Shown piece after piece: positions 10,137-19,765 of a stretch of DNA of 64,000 nucleotides. Origin of the DNA: an uncultured Clostridia bacterium (GTDB taxonomy: Bacteria > Bacillota > Clostridia > Christensenellales > UBA1242); assembly GCA_905235475.1 (NCBI GenBank), contig CAJOLU010000003.1, positions 1-64,000 of the forward strand. The letters run 5' to 3'. The number at the start of each line of letters is the position of its first letter. The stretch's first letter is position 1. The notes under the pieces are model-generated. The model was not told the DNA's origin, searched no databases, and worked only from the letters and a program-made list of their open reading frames with translations. The translations under genes were made by a program, and so were the position numbers.

Positions 10137-10508
10137 CTTATGGACTGGGTTGAAGCCCGAAGTTACCTTAAAATGCGACTTTTAAGGAGAATTTGGGTGG
10201 ACAAGTGGCACAAAAGTGCTGCGCCAAACACAAAAAAATAGTTTTTTTATTTTTTTGTTCATAAGGTTGACACACACGGAAGAGTATACGCCAATTTTGT
10301 CTTTTGTGGACGCATAACATCTTATAAAAGACTGGTTGGACTTGCAATTTGAGATTACCCAAAAGAAATACGCTGAATTTTGGGCGTATCAAAAAGCATT
10401 GTTTCAATTCCACATTATGTGGGGCAGCGTAGGTTTCTATAAGATTTTATGTTTGTGTTAGAGAGAAAAAAGTGTTTGGGAGTTTTACATTTCTTGGAGG
10501 AAAGCATT
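10137..10508 (+). promoter_or_regulatory. Structured 5' leader of the S10 operon
   Basis: About 370 untranslated bases between the promoter and rpsJ. Visible hairpins are GGGTTGAAGCCC (about 10147), CCTTAAAA/TTTTAAGG (about 10169-10190), ATACGC/GCGTAT (about 10370-10388) and CCACAT/ATGTGG (10411-10423). The GTATACGCC near 10284 could pair with the same GGCGTAT, offering alternative folds. S10 operons are commonly autoregulated through leaders, and an S10 leader class has been proposed for Clostridia. Membership of that class is inference. Confidence 0.6.
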
Positions 10509-10817
10509 ATGGCTACACAAAAAATTAGAATTAAGCTAAAATCTTTTGATGCTGGCTTAATCGACAAGGCAGCCGCTCGAATCATCGAAGCTGCAACAAA
10601 ATCAGGTTGCAAATATTCTGGTCCTATTCCTCTTCCAACAGATAGGGAAGTTGTGACAGTTCTACGTTCACCACACGTAGATAAGGACAGTCGTGAGCAA
10701 TTTGAAATTAGAACACACAAAAGACTAATCGACATTTTTAGTCCAACATCTAAAACAATGGACACACTACAAAAATTAGATTTGCCTGCTGGTGTTGACA
10801 TTAAAATAAAACTTTAA
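10509..10817 (+). CDS. rpsJ: Ribosomal protein uS10
   Basis: 30S subunit protein S10 (102 aa), a component of the small-subunit head that also serves in NusB-dependent antitermination in bacteria. The start is the ATG at 10509 ([14 protein letters not shown]), preceded by TTGGAGG. Conserved features are [16 protein letters not shown] and the THKRLIDI segment. First gene of the 29-gene ribosomal operon, 24 bases ahead of rplC, behind a long structured leader. Length is normal. Confidence 0.97.
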   Translation: MATQKIRIKLKSFDAGLIDKAAARIIEAATKSGCKYSGPIPLPTDREVVTVLRSPHVDKDSREQFEIRTHKRLIDIFSPTSKTMDTLQKLDLPAGVDIKIKL

Positions 10818-10841
10818 TAGGTAACAAAGGGAGAAAAGAAA

Positions 10842-11471
10842 ATGAATAAAGCAATTTTAGGTAAAAAACTTGGAATGACTCAAGTTTTCTCTCCAAAAGG
10901 TATTGTGGTACCTGTAACCGTTGTTGAAGTAACTCCAAACGTTGTTGTTCAAATCAAGAACGAAGAGAAAGACGGATACAATGCGTTGGTTGTTGCCTAT
11001 GGGGAGACAAAGGAAAAACTTGTTAACAAACCAATGGCTGGAGTATTTAAGAAAGCAAACGTTCCAGCAAAAAGAATTGTTAAAGAGTTTAGACTTGATG
11101 ACACAAGCGCATACAGCGTTGGTCAAGAAATTAAGTGTGATATCTTTGCTGATGGTGACAAGGTTGATGCAATCGCTATATCTAAAGGACATGGATATAC
11201 TGGTATTATCTACCGTTGGAACATGAATCACCAAGACAACACACATGGTGGATACAAAATTCACCGTCACCAATCACTTGGTGGAACATCTGGAACAGCA
11301 AGAGTTTTCAAAGGAAAGAAAATGGCAGGACGCTATGGTGGAACTCAAGTAACTGTTCAAAACCTTGAGGTCGTAAGGGTTGATGGAGAGAGAAATTTAA
11401 TTTTGGTTAAGGGTGCAATTCCAGGACCACGCAACGGTATGGTGTTCCTAAGAAATGCAATCAAGGCCTAG
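10842..11471 (+). CDS. rplC: Ribosomal protein uL3
   Basis: 50S protein L3 (209 aa), one of the early assembly proteins near the peptidyl transferase centre. Conserved GKKLGMTQVF at the N-terminus, SKGHGYTG mid-protein, VTVQNLEVVRVD and KGAIPGPRNG near the C-terminus. The central extension reads HRHQSLGGTSGTARVFKGKK rather than the usual HRAPGSIG/PSRVFKGK pattern, so that loop is divergent. GGGAG lies upstream of the ATG. The gene sits between rpsJ and rplD as in most bacteria. Confidence 0.97.
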   Translation: MNKAILGKKLGMTQVFSPKGIVVPVTVVEVTPNVVVQIKNEEKDGYNALVVAYGETKEKLVNKPMAGVFKKANVPAKRIVKEFRLDDTSAYSVGQEIKCDIFADGDKVDAIAISKGHGYTGIIYRWNMNHQDNTHGGYKIHRHQSLGGTSGTARVFKGKKMAGRYGGTQVTVQNLEVVRVDGERNLILVKGAIPGPRNGMVFLRNAIKA

Positions 11472-11486
11472 TAAGGAGAAGGAAAA

Positions 11487-12125
11487 ATGTCTGTAAATTT
11501 AAAAGTATATGATATGAAAGCCCAAGAAGTTGGGAGCGTGAAATTAAGCGACAGCGTTTTTGCTGCTGACTACAATGAGCCTCTTATCCATCAAGTTGTT
11601 GTTGCATATCTTGCAAACCAACGTCAAGGAACAAAGCGCACTCTAAATCGTGGTGAAGTTAGAGGAAGAGCTGCAAAACCTTGGAGACAAAAGCACACAG
11701 GAAGAGCTCGTCATGGTTCTAGAAGAAGTAACCTTTGGATTAAAGGTGGAATGGCTTTTGCATTAAGACCTCGTGATTTTTCACAAAAAATCAACAAAAC
11801 AGCCAAGAGAAATGCATTTATTAGTGCAATCTCACAAAAGGCAAGACAAAATGAAGTTTTGGTTGTTGACAAATTTGATTTTGCTAACAACAAAACAAAA
11901 CAAATGGTTGCAGTTTTTGATGCATTCAAACTTGATAAATCAGTTTTGATTGTTTTGGACGCTGCAGACAAAAATGTTATGCTTGCAAGCAGAAACATTC
12001 CAAACGCTCAAGTTGTGAACTATGACCTTTTGAACACATATGAAGTTGTGTCAACAAATAAATTATTGTTCACAAAAGAAGCAATAAAGAAATTAGAGGA
12101 GGCTTACACTGATGGAAATAACTAA
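11487..12125 (+). CDS. rplD: Ribosomal protein uL4
   Basis: 50S protein L4 (212 aa). It lines the peptide exit tunnel and in some bacteria represses its own operon. The conserved basic loop GTKRTLNRGEVRGRAAKPWRQK, with HTGRARHGSRR following, is seen at residues about 49-80. AAGGAG precedes the ATG. Its last 14 bases overlap rplW, which suggests translational coupling. Confidence 0.96.
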   Translation: MSVNLKVYDMKAQEVGSVKLSDSVFAADYNEPLIHQVVVAYLANQRQGTKRTLNRGEVRGRAAKPWRQKHTGRARHGSRRSNLWIKGGMAFALRPRDFSQKINKTAKRNAFISAISQKARQNEVLVVDKFDFANNKTKQMVAVFDAFKLDKSVLIVLDAADKNVMLASRNIPNAQVVNYDLLNTYEVVSTNKLLFTKEAIKKLEEAYTDGNN

Positions 12126-12405
12126 TATCATAATTAAACCATTATTATCAGAAAAAGCATACTCTGATATTAAAGCAAAAAAATATTGGTTCGTTGTGGA
12201 AAAAACAGCCACAAAAGAACAAATTAAATTGGCAGTTGAACAAATGTTTGGAGTTCAAGTTGAAAGTGTTAACACATCAATCACTGCCAAAAAGCCAAAA
12301 AAGCGTCAAGGAAGAGTGAATGGCTACACGCAATCAATTAAGAAAGCCGCTGTTACATTAAAGAAAGACAGCAAGCCAATTCAATTCTTTGAGAGCTTAT
12401 CGTAG
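12112..12405 (+). CDS. rplW: Ribosomal protein uL23
   Basis: 50S protein L23 (97 aa), located at the tunnel exit where trigger factor and SRP dock. It opens with [15 protein letters not shown], the family's usual IxxPxxTEK region with S for T. It also has [14 protein letters not shown] and a basic [13 protein letters not shown] segment. The start overlaps rplD by 14 bases and GAGG lies upstream. rplB follows after 11 bases. Confidence 0.95.
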   Translation: MEITNIIIKPLLSEKAYSDIKAKKYWFVVEKTATKEQIKLAVEQMFGVQVESVNTSITAKKPKKRQGRVNGYTQSIKKAAVTLKKDSKPIQFFESLS

Positions 12406-12416
12406 GAGGTGTTATT

Positions 12417-13244
12417 ATGGCAGTAAAAAGATATAGACCAATCACACCTACTATGAGAGGTATGGTGAGACCAACATTTGAAGAAATTACAACAAACAAA
12501 CCTGAAGAAAGTTTGTTGAGAACAGTTAACAGCAAGGCTGGAAGAAACAACCAAGGCCGAATTACTGTTCGTCATCAAGGTGGTGGAGTTCGCCGTAAAT
12601 ATCGTGTGATTGACTTTAAGAGAAACAAAGATGGAGTGCCTGCAAAAGTTGCAAGCATTGAATACGATCCAAACCGTAGTGCCTACATTGCTCTTCTTCA
12701 CTATGCAGATGGTGAAAAGAGATACATTTTGGCACCTTTGGGACTAACTGTTGGACAAACCGTTCAAAGCGGTTCTGGCAGTGAAATTAAGGTGGGAAAT
12801 GCTATGCCTATGACAGATATGCCAATTGGTACTGTTATACATAACATTGAAATGCAGCCAGGTCGTGGTGGACAAATTGCAAGAAGTGCTGGAAACTCAG
12901 CAAGACTTGTTGCAAGAGAAGGAACTCATGCAACACTAGAACTTCCAAGTGGAGAAATGCGTATGGTTTCAGCAAAGTGCCGTGCAACCATTGGTCAAGT
13001 TGGAAATGTTGACCACGAACTTGTTAAAATTGGAAAGGCGGGAATTAACCGTTACAAAGGAATCAGACCTACCGTTCGTGGTAGTGTTATGAACCCTGTT
13101 GACCACCCTCATGGTGGTGGTGAATCCAAAGCGCCTATTGGTCGACCAAGCCCTAGCACACCTTGGGGTAAACCTGCTCTTGGTAAGAAGACTCGTGACA
13201 AGAAGAAACCAAGCAGTAAGATGATTATAAAGAGAATAAACTAG
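12417..13244 (+). CDS. rplB: Ribosomal protein uL2
   Basis: 50S protein L2 (275 aa), needed for subunit association and peptidyl transfer. Conserved landmarks in order: [59 protein letters not shown] (containing the invariant His) and a basic C-terminus. TAGGAGG precedes the ATG. Normal length and position. Confidence 0.97.
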   Translation: MAVKRYRPITPTMRGMVRPTFEEITTNKPEESLLRTVNSKAGRNNQGRITVRHQGGGVRRKYRVIDFKRNKDGVPAKVASIEYDPNRSAYIALLHYADGEKRYILAPLGLTVGQTVQSGSGSEIKVGNAMPMTDMPIGTVIHNIEMQPGRGGQIARSAGNSARLVAREGTHATLELPSGEMRMVSAKCRATIGQVGNVDHELVKIGKAGINRYKGIRPTVRGSVMNPVDHPHGGGESKAPIGRPSPSTPWGKPALGKKTRDKKKPSSKMIIKRIN

Positions 13245-13253
13245 GAGTAAATC

Positions 13254-13535
13254 ATGAGTAGAAGTTTAAAGAAAAAGCCTTTTGTAGAAACTCGTTTGAT
13301 GACAAGAATTCAAAAGATGAATGAAGCAAATGAAAAGAAGCCAATTAAAACATGGTCTAGAGCATCTACAATTTATCCAGACTTTGTTGGACACACAATT
13401 CAAGTTCACAATGGTCGTAAGTTTATCCCTGTTTATTGTTCAGTGGAAATGGTTGGACACAAGCTTGGAGAATTTGCTCCAACTCGTTTGTTCAAAGCAC
13501 ACTCTGGCTCAAAAGTAGCAGGAAAAGGTAAGTAG
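13254..13535 (+). CDS. rpsS: Ribosomal protein uS19
   Basis: 30S head protein S19 (93 aa), which contacts the tRNA decoding region and bridges to the 50[39 protein letters not shown] and KLGEFAPTR are the classical signature. Nine bases follow rplB, and AGGAG lies before the ATG. Confidence 0.97.
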   Translation: MSRSLKKKPFVETRLMTRIQKMNEANEKKPIKTWSRASTIYPDFVGHTIQVHNGRKFIPVYCSVEMVGHKLGEFAPTRLFKAHSGSKVAGKGK

Positions 13536-13548
13536 GTGAGGTGTTGTT

Positions 13549-14145
13549 ATGGCTAAAAGAATAAAAGAAAAATCAGAAAAGATTAATGCAATGCGTGACA
13601 AACGTCCACAAGCAACAGCAAAATATTTAAGAATAAGCCCACCAAAAGTTAGAATTGTTCTTGATTTAATTAGAGGGCAAGACTACTACACAGCTTTGGG
13701 AATTTTACAATCAACTCCAAAAGCTGCAAGTGAACTTATCATTAAAGTTTTAGAAAGTGCTGGAGCTAATGCAGAAAATAACTTAAACATGAGTAAATCC
13801 GACCTATATGTTGCTGAATGCTACGCAAACGATGGTCAAACATTAAAGAGATATTGGTACCGTTCACACGGAAGTGCTGATATGCTTAGAAAGAGAACAA
13901 GTCACATAACAATTATTTTGGATGAAAAGAAAGAAGAAAGTCTTGTGACAAAACCTGTTGCAAAAACAGAGAAAACTGCAGCTAAAGCAGACAAACCTGC
14001 TGCAAAGGAACAAAAGCCAGCAGCAAAAGAAGAAAAGGCTGAAAGTAAAGAGAAATCTACAAAAGCCGAAGAAACAACAAAGGTCGAAACAAAAAAGGCT
14101 TCAGAAGAGCAAACTGAATCAAAAGCACAAGAAGGAGGCAAATAA
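13549..14145 (+). CDS. rplV: Ribosomal protein uL22 with long charged C-terminal tail
   Basis: 50S protein L22, whose beta-hairpin lines the exit tunnel. Residues 1-125 are the normal domain (TAKYLRISPPKVRIVLDLIRG, HITIILDE). Residues about 126-198 are a low-complexity Lys/Ala/Glu tail with repeated AAK, PAAKE and EEK words, nearly doubling the usual length of about 110. The tail is probably disordered and its role is unknown. L24 and, more modestly, L16 in the same operon also have extra tails. The gene ends two bases before rpsC. Confidence 0.95.
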   Translation: MAKRIKEKSEKINAMRDKRPQATAKYLRISPPKVRIVLDLIRGQDYYTALGILQSTPKAASELIIKVLESAGANAENNLNMSKSDLYVAECYANDGQTLKRYWYRSHGSADMLRKRTSHITIILDEKKEESLVTKPVAKTEKTAAKADKPAAKEQKPAAKEEKAESKEKSTKAEETTKVETKKASEEQTESKAQEGGK

Positions 14146-14147
14146 TT

Positions 14148-14822
14148 ATGGGGCAGAAAGTAAATCCACACGGCTTTAGAGTTGGAGTTGTTAAAGATTG
14201 GGACACAACATGGTATGCAGACAAGAAAGATTTTGCAGACAACCTAATCGAAGACAGGAAAATCCGTGATTTTATACAAAAGCAATATAAAGATGCACTT
14301 GTTTCTCGTGTTTTGATTGAGAGGACACAAGGCAACCAAGGAAAAGTTGTTGTTAACATTTTAACAGCAAGACCAGGTGTTATTATTGGTCAAAAGGGTG
14401 CTGGAATTGATGCTTTAAGAAAGTCTTTGGAAAAGATTGTTAAAGGCAAACAACTAACTGTTAATATAAAAGAAATAAAGAACCCAGATATGGATGCAAA
14501 TGTTATTGCTCAACAAATCGCTCAACAAATTGAAAAGCGTGTTTTGGTTAAGAGAGCAATAAAATCATCACTTCAAAAAGTTATGAAAACTGGCGTTGAA
14601 GGTTGTAAGATTATGGTTAAAGGCCGTATCAACGGAGCCGAAATCGCTAGAAGTGAGAAATTTGCACAAGGTTCAGTTCCACTACACACTCTAAGAGCAA
14701 ACATTGACTTTGGTTTCTGTGAAGCTCACACAACATATGGTGTTCTGGGTGTTACAGTTTGGATCTATAAGGGTGAAATTCTTGAAAAGAAACAAGCCCC
14801 AAAACAAGGGGGTGAGCAATAA
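14148..14822 (+). CDS. rpsC: Ribosomal protein uS3
   Basis: 30S protein S3 (224 aa), at the mRNA entry channel with helicase-like function together with S4 and S5. [14 protein letters not shown] start, KH-domain loop [13 protein letters not shown], then [16 protein letters not shown] and the C-terminal [26 protein letters not shown] precedes the ATG. The stop TAA overlaps the ATG of rplP by one base. Confidence 0.97.
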   Translation: MGQKVNPHGFRVGVVKDWDTTWYADKKDFADNLIEDRKIRDFIQKQYKDALVSRVLIERTQGNQGKVVVNILTARPGVIIGQKGAGIDALRKSLEKIVKGKQLTVNIKEIKNPDMDANVIAQQIAQQIEKRVLVKRAIKSSLQKVMKTGVEGCKIMVKGRINGAEIARSEKFAQGSVPLHTLRANIDFGFCEAHTTYGVLGVTVWIYKGEILEKKQAPKQGGEQ

Positions 14823-15325
14823 TGTTAATGCCAAAGAGAACAAAGTATAGAAAAATGCACAGAGGTCGTATGACCGGAAGAGAAACTCGCGGAAACAGAA
14901 TTGCTAACGGAGAATATGGATTGGTTGCATTGGAACCTGCTTGGATTAAATCAAATCAAATCGAAGCAACCCGTGTTGCAATGACAAGATATATGAACCG
15001 TGTTGGAAAAGTTTGGGTTAACATATTCCCACACAAATCCTACACCAAAAAGCCTTTGGAAACCCGTATGGGAAAAGGTAAAGGTAACCTTGAAGGTTGG
15101 GTTGCTGTTGTTAGACCAGGAAGAGTTTTGTTTGAAATTTCTGGAATTAGTGAAGAAATTGCAAGAGAGGCATTAAGACTTGCTAGTCACAAATTGCCAA
15201 TTAAAACAAAGTTCTACACTAAAGCAGAATTAGATGCAGAAGTTGATGCAAAACTTGCTGGTAAGAAAACAGCACAAAAGAAAGAAGTTAAAGTTGAAGA
15301 AGTTAAAGAAGGAGGAAATGAATAA
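14822..15325 (+). CDS. rplP: Ribosomal protein uL16
   Basis: 50S protein L16 (167 aa), an organiser of the central protuberance and A-site region. [19 protein letters not shown] opens the protein, followed by ITRYMNR-like [32 protein letters not shown] and the usual C-terminal IKTKF. About 25 extra residues, rich in Lys, Glu and Val, extend the C-terminus beyond the usual 140 or so. One-base TAATG overlaps on both sides (rpsC, rpmC) indicate coupled translation. Confidence 0.96.
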   Translation: MLMPKRTKYRKMHRGRMTGRETRGNRIANGEYGLVALEPAWIKSNQIEATRVAMTRYMNRVGKVWVNIFPHKSYTKKPLETRMGKGKGNLEGWVAVVRPGRVLFEISGISEEIAREALRLASHKLPIKTKFYTKAELDAEVDAKLAGKKTAQKKEVKVEEVKEGGNE

Positions 15326-15531
15326 TGAAATCAAAAGAATTTAGAGATATGACAAACGATGAATTAAACAACAAACTTAAAGAACTAAAAACAGAACATT
15401 TCAATCTTCGTTTCTCTCACGCAACAGGACAACTTTCTAACCCAATGATGCTTAATAATGTTAAAAAGGACATTGCAAGAGTTTTAACAATATTAAGAGA
15501 AAGAGAATTAAAAGAGAAAAAGGGTAATTAA
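15325..15531 (+). CDS. rpmC: Ribosomal protein uL29
   Basis: 50S protein L29 (68 aa), a two-helix protein at the tunnel exit next to L23. [34 protein letters not shown] and VKKDIARVLTILRERE are family hallmarks. It starts on the last base of rplP and is followed by rpsQ after 14 bases. Confidence 0.95.
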   Translation: MKSKEFRDMTNDELNNKLKELKTEHFNLRFSHATGQLSNPMMLNNVKKDIARVLTILRERELKEKKGN

Positions 15532-15545
15532 GGAGGTAGCGAATA

Positions 15546-15806
15546 ATGGAAGTAGTAAGAAATCATAGAAAAACAAGAGTTGGCGTTGTTGTTAGCAATG
15601 CTATGGATAAAACCGTTGTTGTTGCAATCCAAAATAATGTTCGTCATCCTCTTTATAAGAAAATCGTGAAAACAACTAAAAAGCTTAAGGTTCACGATGA
15701 AAATAATGAGTGCAATGTTGGTGATAAGGTCGAAATCGCCGAAACTCGCCACCTTTCTAAAGACAAATACTTTAGATTGGTGAGAATCATAGAAAAAGCG
15801 AAATAA
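15546..15806 (+). CDS. rpsQ: Ribosomal protein uS17
   Basis: 30S protein S17 (86 aa), an OB-fold primary binder of 16S rRNA. It shows [43 protein letters not shown] and [28 protein letters not shown] lies upstream of the ATG. Confidence 0.96.
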   Translation: MEVVRNHRKTRVGVVVSNAMDKTVVVAIQNNVRHPLYKKIVKTTKKLKVHDENNECNVGDKVEIAETRHLSKDKYFRLVRIIEKAK

Positions 15807-15822
15807 TCAAAGGAGTAATATT

Positions 15823-16191
15823 ATGATAAAACCTCAAACAAGATTAAAAGTTGCCGACAACACAGGAGCAAAAGTATTAATGTGTATCCGTGTTTTAGGT
15901 GGATCTTTTAGAAAATCTGGTAACATTGGTGACATCATTGTTGGAACTGTTAAAAACGCAATCCCTGGTGGATCTGTTAAGAAAGGTGATGTTGTGAAAG
16001 CAGTTATTATTAGAACCAATCGTGGTGTTCGTCGTGCAGACGGAAGTAGTATTAAATTTGATGATAACGCTTGTGTGATTATCGACAAAGACAAACAACC
16101 AAAAGGAACCCGTGTCTTTGGTCCTATTGCAAGAGAACTTCGTGAAAGAGGATTTATGAAAATAATTTCTCTAGCAAACGAAGTGCTATAA
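15823..16191 (+). CDS. rplN: Ribosomal protein uL14
   Basis: 50S protein L14 (122 aa), at the inter-subunit bridge and the binding platform for Rsf[52 protein letters not shown] and [14 protein letters not shown] match the family along the whole length. AAGGAG precedes the ATG. Confidence 0.97.
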   Translation: MIKPQTRLKVADNTGAKVLMCIRVLGGSFRKSGNIGDIIVGTVKNAIPGGSVKKGDVVKAVIIRTNRGVRRADGSSIKFDDNACVIIDKDKQPKGTRVFGPIARELRERGFMKIISLANEVL

Positions 16192-16203
16192 GGAGAAGTG
16201 GCT

Positions 16204-16749
16204 ATGAACAGTAATTTAAGAACAGGCGATACAGTTTTGATTATCGCAGGAAAAGATAAGGGCAAACAAGGCAAGATTATTGCAAGTGACGCTCAAAAGA
16301 GTCGAGTTACAGTGGCAAATGTAAACATTGTTTCAAAACACAGAAAGCCACGCTCACAAACAGACAAGGGTGGAATTAAGAAAGAAGAAGCTCCAATCGA
16401 TGTTTCAAATGTTCAAATCATTTGCCCATCATGTGGAAAAGCGACAAGAATTGGTCACATAACTGATGAAAGTGGCAAGAAACACAGAGTGTGCAAGAAA
16501 TGTAACAAAACAATGGATGGAGAAGTTCGAACAAAGGTTGTTAAAACTGCAAAAGTTGAAACAAAACCAGAAGTAAAAGATTCAAAAGAGGCAAAAGAAG
16601 CAACAGCTAAAAAGGTTGTTGAAAACAAGTCTCACAAAGTAGAAAAAGCCCCTCAAAAGGCAAAAAATGCTAGTGTAGCTTCAAAAGCTAAGGTCGACAC
16701 AGCAACAACAAAGAGGAAAACACCTCAAGCAAAGCAAACAGCAAAATAG
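16204..16749 (+). CDS. rplX: Ribosomal protein uL24 with zinc ribbon and charged tail
   Basis: 50S assembly-initiator protein L24. I chose ATG 16204 because AGGAG at 16191 lies 8 bases upstream; the in-frame GTG at 16198 is too close to it. Residues 5-70 hold the KOW domain (GDTVLIIAGKDKGKQGKI). CPSC near 74-77 and CKKC near 97-100 make a zinc-ribbon C-terminal part. Residues about 108-181 form a Lys/Ala/Val-rich tail absent from ordinary L24 proteins of about 105 residues. Confidence 0.94.
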   Translation: MNSNLRTGDTVLIIAGKDKGKQGKIIASDAQKSRVTVANVNIVSKHRKPRSQTDKGGIKKEEAPIDVSNVQIICPSCGKATRIGHITDESGKKHRVCKKCNKTMDGEVRTKVVKTAKVETKPEVKDSKEAKEATAKKVVENKSHKVEKAPQKAKNASVASKAKVDTATTKRKTPQAKQTAK

Positions 16750-16764
16750 TTCGGAGGAAAAATA

Positions 16765-17337
16765 GTGGAAAATAAAGAAACAAAAGTTGTAGAAAAGCCA
16801 CGTTTGGCAGTTTACTACAAAGAAAAAGTTGTTGAAGCTCTTCAAAAGGCATACAACTATAAAAATGTTAATGAAGTTCCAGCCTTGGACAAAATTGTTG
16901 TAAGTGCTGGTCTTGGTGATGTTAAAGATAATGCCAAATCTTTCCAAGAAGCAGTTGCAGAGCTTGGACTTATCACAGGTCAAAAGCCATCAATAACAAA
17001 AGCAAAGAAAGCAGTTGCAAACTTTAAAGTTCGTGAAGGAATGAATATTGGTGCAAAAGTTACTCTTCGTGGAAACACAATGTGGGAGTTTTTGGATAGA
17101 CTTATCTCAATCGCTCTTCCACGTGTTCGTGACTTTAGAGGAGTTTCACCAAAGTCATTTGATGGAAAGGGAAATTATTGTATGGGAGTTAAAGAACAAC
17201 TCATATTCCCAGAAATTGATTATGACAAAATCGAAAAGATTCGTGGTTTTGATATTTGTATCGTAACCACAGCAAAATCTGACGAAGAGGCAAAGGCATT
17301 ATTAACAGAACTTGGTATGCCTTTCAAAAAGGCGTAG
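16765..17337 (+). CDS. rplE: Ribosomal protein uL5 (GTG start)
   Basis: 50S protein L5 (190 aa), which binds 5S rRNA. GTG 16765 is the start because GGAGG sits 7 bases upstream and no suitable ATG is nearby. Conserved: [57 protein letters not shown] and the C-terminal [11 protein letters not shown]. Followed by rpsZ after 13 bases. Confidence 0.96.
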   Translation: MENKETKVVEKPRLAVYYKEKVVEALQKAYNYKNVNEVPALDKIVVSAGLGDVKDNAKSFQEAVAELGLITGQKPSITKAKKAVANFKVREGMNIGAKVTLRGNTMWEFLDRLISIALPRVRDFRGVSPKSFDGKGNYCMGVKEQLIFPEIDYDKIEKIRGFDICIVTTAKSDEEAKALLTELGMPFKKA

Positions 17338-17350
17338 GAGGAGATAGAAA

Positions 17351-17536
17351 ATGGCAAGAAAAGCATTATTAGTTAAACAAGCAAAGAAGCAAAAATATTC
17401 AACACGTGAATACACTCGTTGTAAAGTTTGCGGAAGACCTCACGCCGTTTTGAAGAAATATGGAGTTTGCCGTATTTGTTTCAGAGAGATGGCATACAAA
17501 GGGGAAATCCCTGGTGTTAAAAAGGCAAGTTGGTAG
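17351..17536 (+). CDS. rpsZ: Ribosomal protein uS14, zinc-binding type
   Basis: 30S head protein S14 of the short zinc type (61 aa). [24 protein letters not shown] is followed by the CxxC...CxxC knuckle (CKVC near 24-27, CRIC near 40-43). The long non-zinc S14 of many other bacteria is about 100 residues. AGGAGG precedes the ATG. Confidence 0.96.
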   Translation: MARKALLVKQAKKQKYSTREYTRCKVCGRPHAVLKKYGVCRICFREMAYKGEIPGVKKASW

Positions 17537-17545
17537 GAGGATAGT

Positions 17546-17944
17546 ATGGTAGTTACAGATGTTATATCAGATATGTTAACAAGAATTAGAAACGCAATCA
17601 GTGCAAAACACTTAACTGTTGATATTCCTGTTAGCAAAGTTAAAGTTTCAATTGCTGAAATTTTGAAAAATGAAGGTTACATATCAAACTTTGAAATTGT
17701 TGGCGAAGGCGTTGAACAAAATATTCACATTACCTTAAAAGACTCTCCATCTAGCCCATATGTTATTTCTGGACTTAAGAGAATTTCTAAACCAGGATTA
17801 AGAATATATGCAAATGTTAACAATCTTCCAAAAGTTTTAAGCGGTTTGGGAATTGCAATTATATCAACAAATAAAGGAATTATGACAGATAAGCAAGCTC
17901 GCGCACAAAATGTTGGTGGCGAAGTTTTGGCTTATGTGTGGTAA
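17546..17944 (+). CDS. rpsH: Ribosomal protein uS8
   Basis: 30S protein S8 (132 aa), a primary binder of the central domain of 16S rRNA and, in E. coli, repressor of the spc operon. [13 protein letters not shown] start, [48 protein letters not shown] and the final GGEVLAYVW are typical. Nine bases after rpsZ. Confidence 0.97.
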   Translation: MVVTDVISDMLTRIRNAISAKHLTVDIPVSKVKVSIAEILKNEGYISNFEIVGEGVEQNIHITLKDSPSSPYVISGLKRISKPGLRIYANVNNLPKVLSGLGIAIISTNKGIMTDKQARAQNVGGEVLAYVW

Positions 17945-17959
17945 TGAGGAGGTAACATT

Positions 17960-18502
17960 ATGTCAAGAATCGGAAAGAAACCTATAACCATTCCAGCAGG
18001 TGTTACTGTTACAGTTGATGGAAATAACAATGTTGTTGTTAAAGGACCAAAGGGAGAACTTACTCAAAAAGTTGACAAACTAATCAAAGTTAACGTTAAC
18101 GATGGAGTTGTAACTTTTGAAAGAACAGATGAGTCAACCAAATCAAATAGTATGCACGGATTATACCGCACATTAGTTGATAATATGATTATTGGTGTTA
18201 CACAAGGATTTAGCAAAAGCTTAACAATCAACGGAGTTGGTTATAAAGCATCTCAAAAAGGTGAAGAAATTGAACTTAACCTTGGCTTGAGCCACCCAGT
18301 TTTCGTTAAACCTATTGAAAACATTAAGTTAAGTTGTCCAACACCACTAGAAATCAAGGTTGAAGGAATTAACAAAGAAACAGTTGGACAAATGGCTGCC
18401 AACATAAGAGCAATCAGACCGGTCGAGCCTTATCACGCATATGGAATCAGATATTCTGATGAAGTTGTGATAAAGAAAGAAGGAAAGAAAGCAGGTAAGT
18501 AA
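17960..18502 (+). CDS. rplF: Ribosomal protein uL6
   Basis: 50S protein L6 (180 aa), at the base of the L7/L12 stalk near the factor-binding site. [53 protein letters not shown] and the C-terminal [24 protein letters not shown] define it. AGGAGG before ATG. Confidence 0.97.
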   Translation: MSRIGKKPITIPAGVTVTVDGNNNVVVKGPKGELTQKVDKLIKVNVNDGVVTFERTDESTKSNSMHGLYRTLVDNMIIGVTQGFSKSLTINGVGYKASQKGEEIELNLGLSHPVFVKPIENIKLSCPTPLEIKVEGINKETVGQMAANIRAIRPVEPYHAYGIRYSDEVVIKKEGKKAGK

Positions 18503-18519
18503 TAGAGGAGGAAAGTGAA

Positions 18520-18888
18520 ATGATTAAGAAAATAGATAAAAATCAAGAACGCCAACGCAGACACGAAAGAGTTAGAAAGAATGTCAGCGGAACAGCAACA
18601 CGCCCTCGTCTATGTATTTATCGTAGTGTGAGCAACATTTATGTTCAAATTATTGATGATACAAAGGGCGTAACCCTTGCAAGTGCGTCAACATTAGACA
18701 AAAGTTTGAAAGCAAAACTTGCTGGAAAAACAAAAATGGAACAAGCAGAAATTGTTGGTGCTGAAATTGCTCAAAAAGCACAAGCAAAAGGTATCAAAAC
18801 AGTTGTATGTGACCGTGGCGGATACCTATACACAGGTCGAGTTAAAAAATTAACAGATAGCGCAAGAGCTGCTGGATTGGAGTTTTAG
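18520..18888 (+). CDS. rplR: Ribosomal protein uL18
   Basis: 50S protein L18 (122 aa), a 5S rRNA binder. The basic N-terminus ([22 protein letters not shown]) leads into [25 protein letters not shown], then [35 protein letters not shown] precedes the ATG. Confidence 0.97.
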   Translation: MIKKIDKNQERQRRHERVRKNVSGTATRPRLCIYRSVSNIYVQIIDDTKGVTLASASTLDKSLKAKLAGKTKMEQAEIVGAEIAQKAQAKGIKTVVCDRGGYLYTGRVKKLTDSARAAGLEF

Positions 18889-18897
18889 GAGGATATT

Positions 18898-19524
18898 ATG
18901 GCAGAAAATGAAGTTGTAAATGAAGAAACAGTTGTGAATGCTTCTAGTGCTGTTAATGAAGAAACAAAAACATCACAAGACAAAAAGCCTAGAAAAGATG
19001 GCAAGTTTAACAAAACAAGAAAGCCAAGAGGAGAAAGGGCACCAAAAGAAGCTGATGAATTTGAAAAGAGAATGGTTGACATTCGTTCAGTTCAAAAAAC
19101 AGTTAAAGGTGGACGTATCCTAAGCTTTTCAGCACTTTGTGTTGTTGGAGATAAAAAAGGCCATGTTGGTGTTGGAACAGGAAAAGCAAGAGAAGCAACA
19201 AACGCAATTGAAAAAGGATTTAGTGCAGCAAAGAAAAATATGATTGAAGTATCTATGGCTGGGAACACAATTCCACATGCTATTAATATGAAATATGGTG
19301 CTTGCACAGTTCGCTTGATGCCAGCAAAAGAAGGAACTGGAGTTATTGCCGGTGGTGCAGCTCGTCCAGTTTTGGAACTTGCAGGAATTAAAGATATTAC
19401 TTCAAAGAATCAAGGAAGTAGTAACAAAATAAACACAGTTAGGGCAACTTTTGAGGCTCTCAAAGCATTGAGAACAAAAGAACAAGTTGCAGCTCTCCGC
19501 GGAAAAACCGTGGATGAGTTATAA
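18898..19524 (+). CDS. rpsE: Ribosomal protein uS5
   Basis: 30S protein S5 (208 aa), involved in decoding fidelity and mRNA helicase function. About 50 charged residues precede the normal start of homology at [20 protein letters not shown]. The core holds [29 protein letters not shown] and [19 protein letters not shown]. The N-terminal extension (Glu, Asn and Lys-rich) is longer than in most S5 proteins and fits the general trend of extra tails in this operon. Confidence 0.96.
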   Translation: MAENEVVNEETVVNASSAVNEETKTSQDKKPRKDGKFNKTRKPRGERAPKEADEFEKRMVDIRSVQKTVKGGRILSFSALCVVGDKKGHVGVGTGKAREATNAIEKGFSAAKKNMIEVSMAGNTIPHAINMKYGACTVRLMPAKEGTGVIAGGAARPVLELAGIKDITSKNQGSSNKINTVRATFEALKALRTKEQVAALRGKTVDEL

Positions 19525-19536
19525 TAGGAGGGTATT

Positions 19537-19752
19537 ATGGAAACAAAACAAACTCCTAAGAAAGCCACACAAAGTGGTAAAACAATAAAAATCACACAAA
19601 TTCACAGTGTTATTTGTTGTTCCCCAAAACAAAGAAAAACAATGAAAGCTTTGGGACTTAACAAAATTAACCAAACAAAAGTTATGCCAGACAACGATGC
19701 AATTCGTGGTATGATTGAAGTGGTTAAACACTTGGTGAAAGTGGAAGAATAG
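19537..19752 (+). CDS. rpmD: Ribosomal protein uL30
   Basis: 50S protein L30 (71 aa). The core IKITQIHSVICCSPKQRKTMKALGL, with VMPDNDAIRGMIEVVKHLV, matches the short bacterial L30. About 15 extra N-terminal residues (METKQTPKKATQSGK) come first. AGGAGGG precedes the ATG; position between rpsE and rplO is canonical. Confidence 0.94.
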   Translation: METKQTPKKATQSGKTIKITQIHSVICCSPKQRKTMKALGLNKINQTKVMPDNDAIRGMIEVVKHLVKVEE

Positions 19753-19765
19753 GGAGGAAGGAAAT

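Noticed and set aside
9873..10413. Small frames at 9873-10106 (minus), 10017-10241 (plus) and 10168-10413 (minus)
   Set aside because: They cover repeats, the terminator and the structured leader, with no ribosome sites or recognisable protein features.
10857..11273. Minus-strand frame of 138 codons opposite rplC, and similar frames opposite other ribosomal genes
   Set aside because: Shadow frames created by codon bias of the sense genes; no ribosome sites, promoters or family features.
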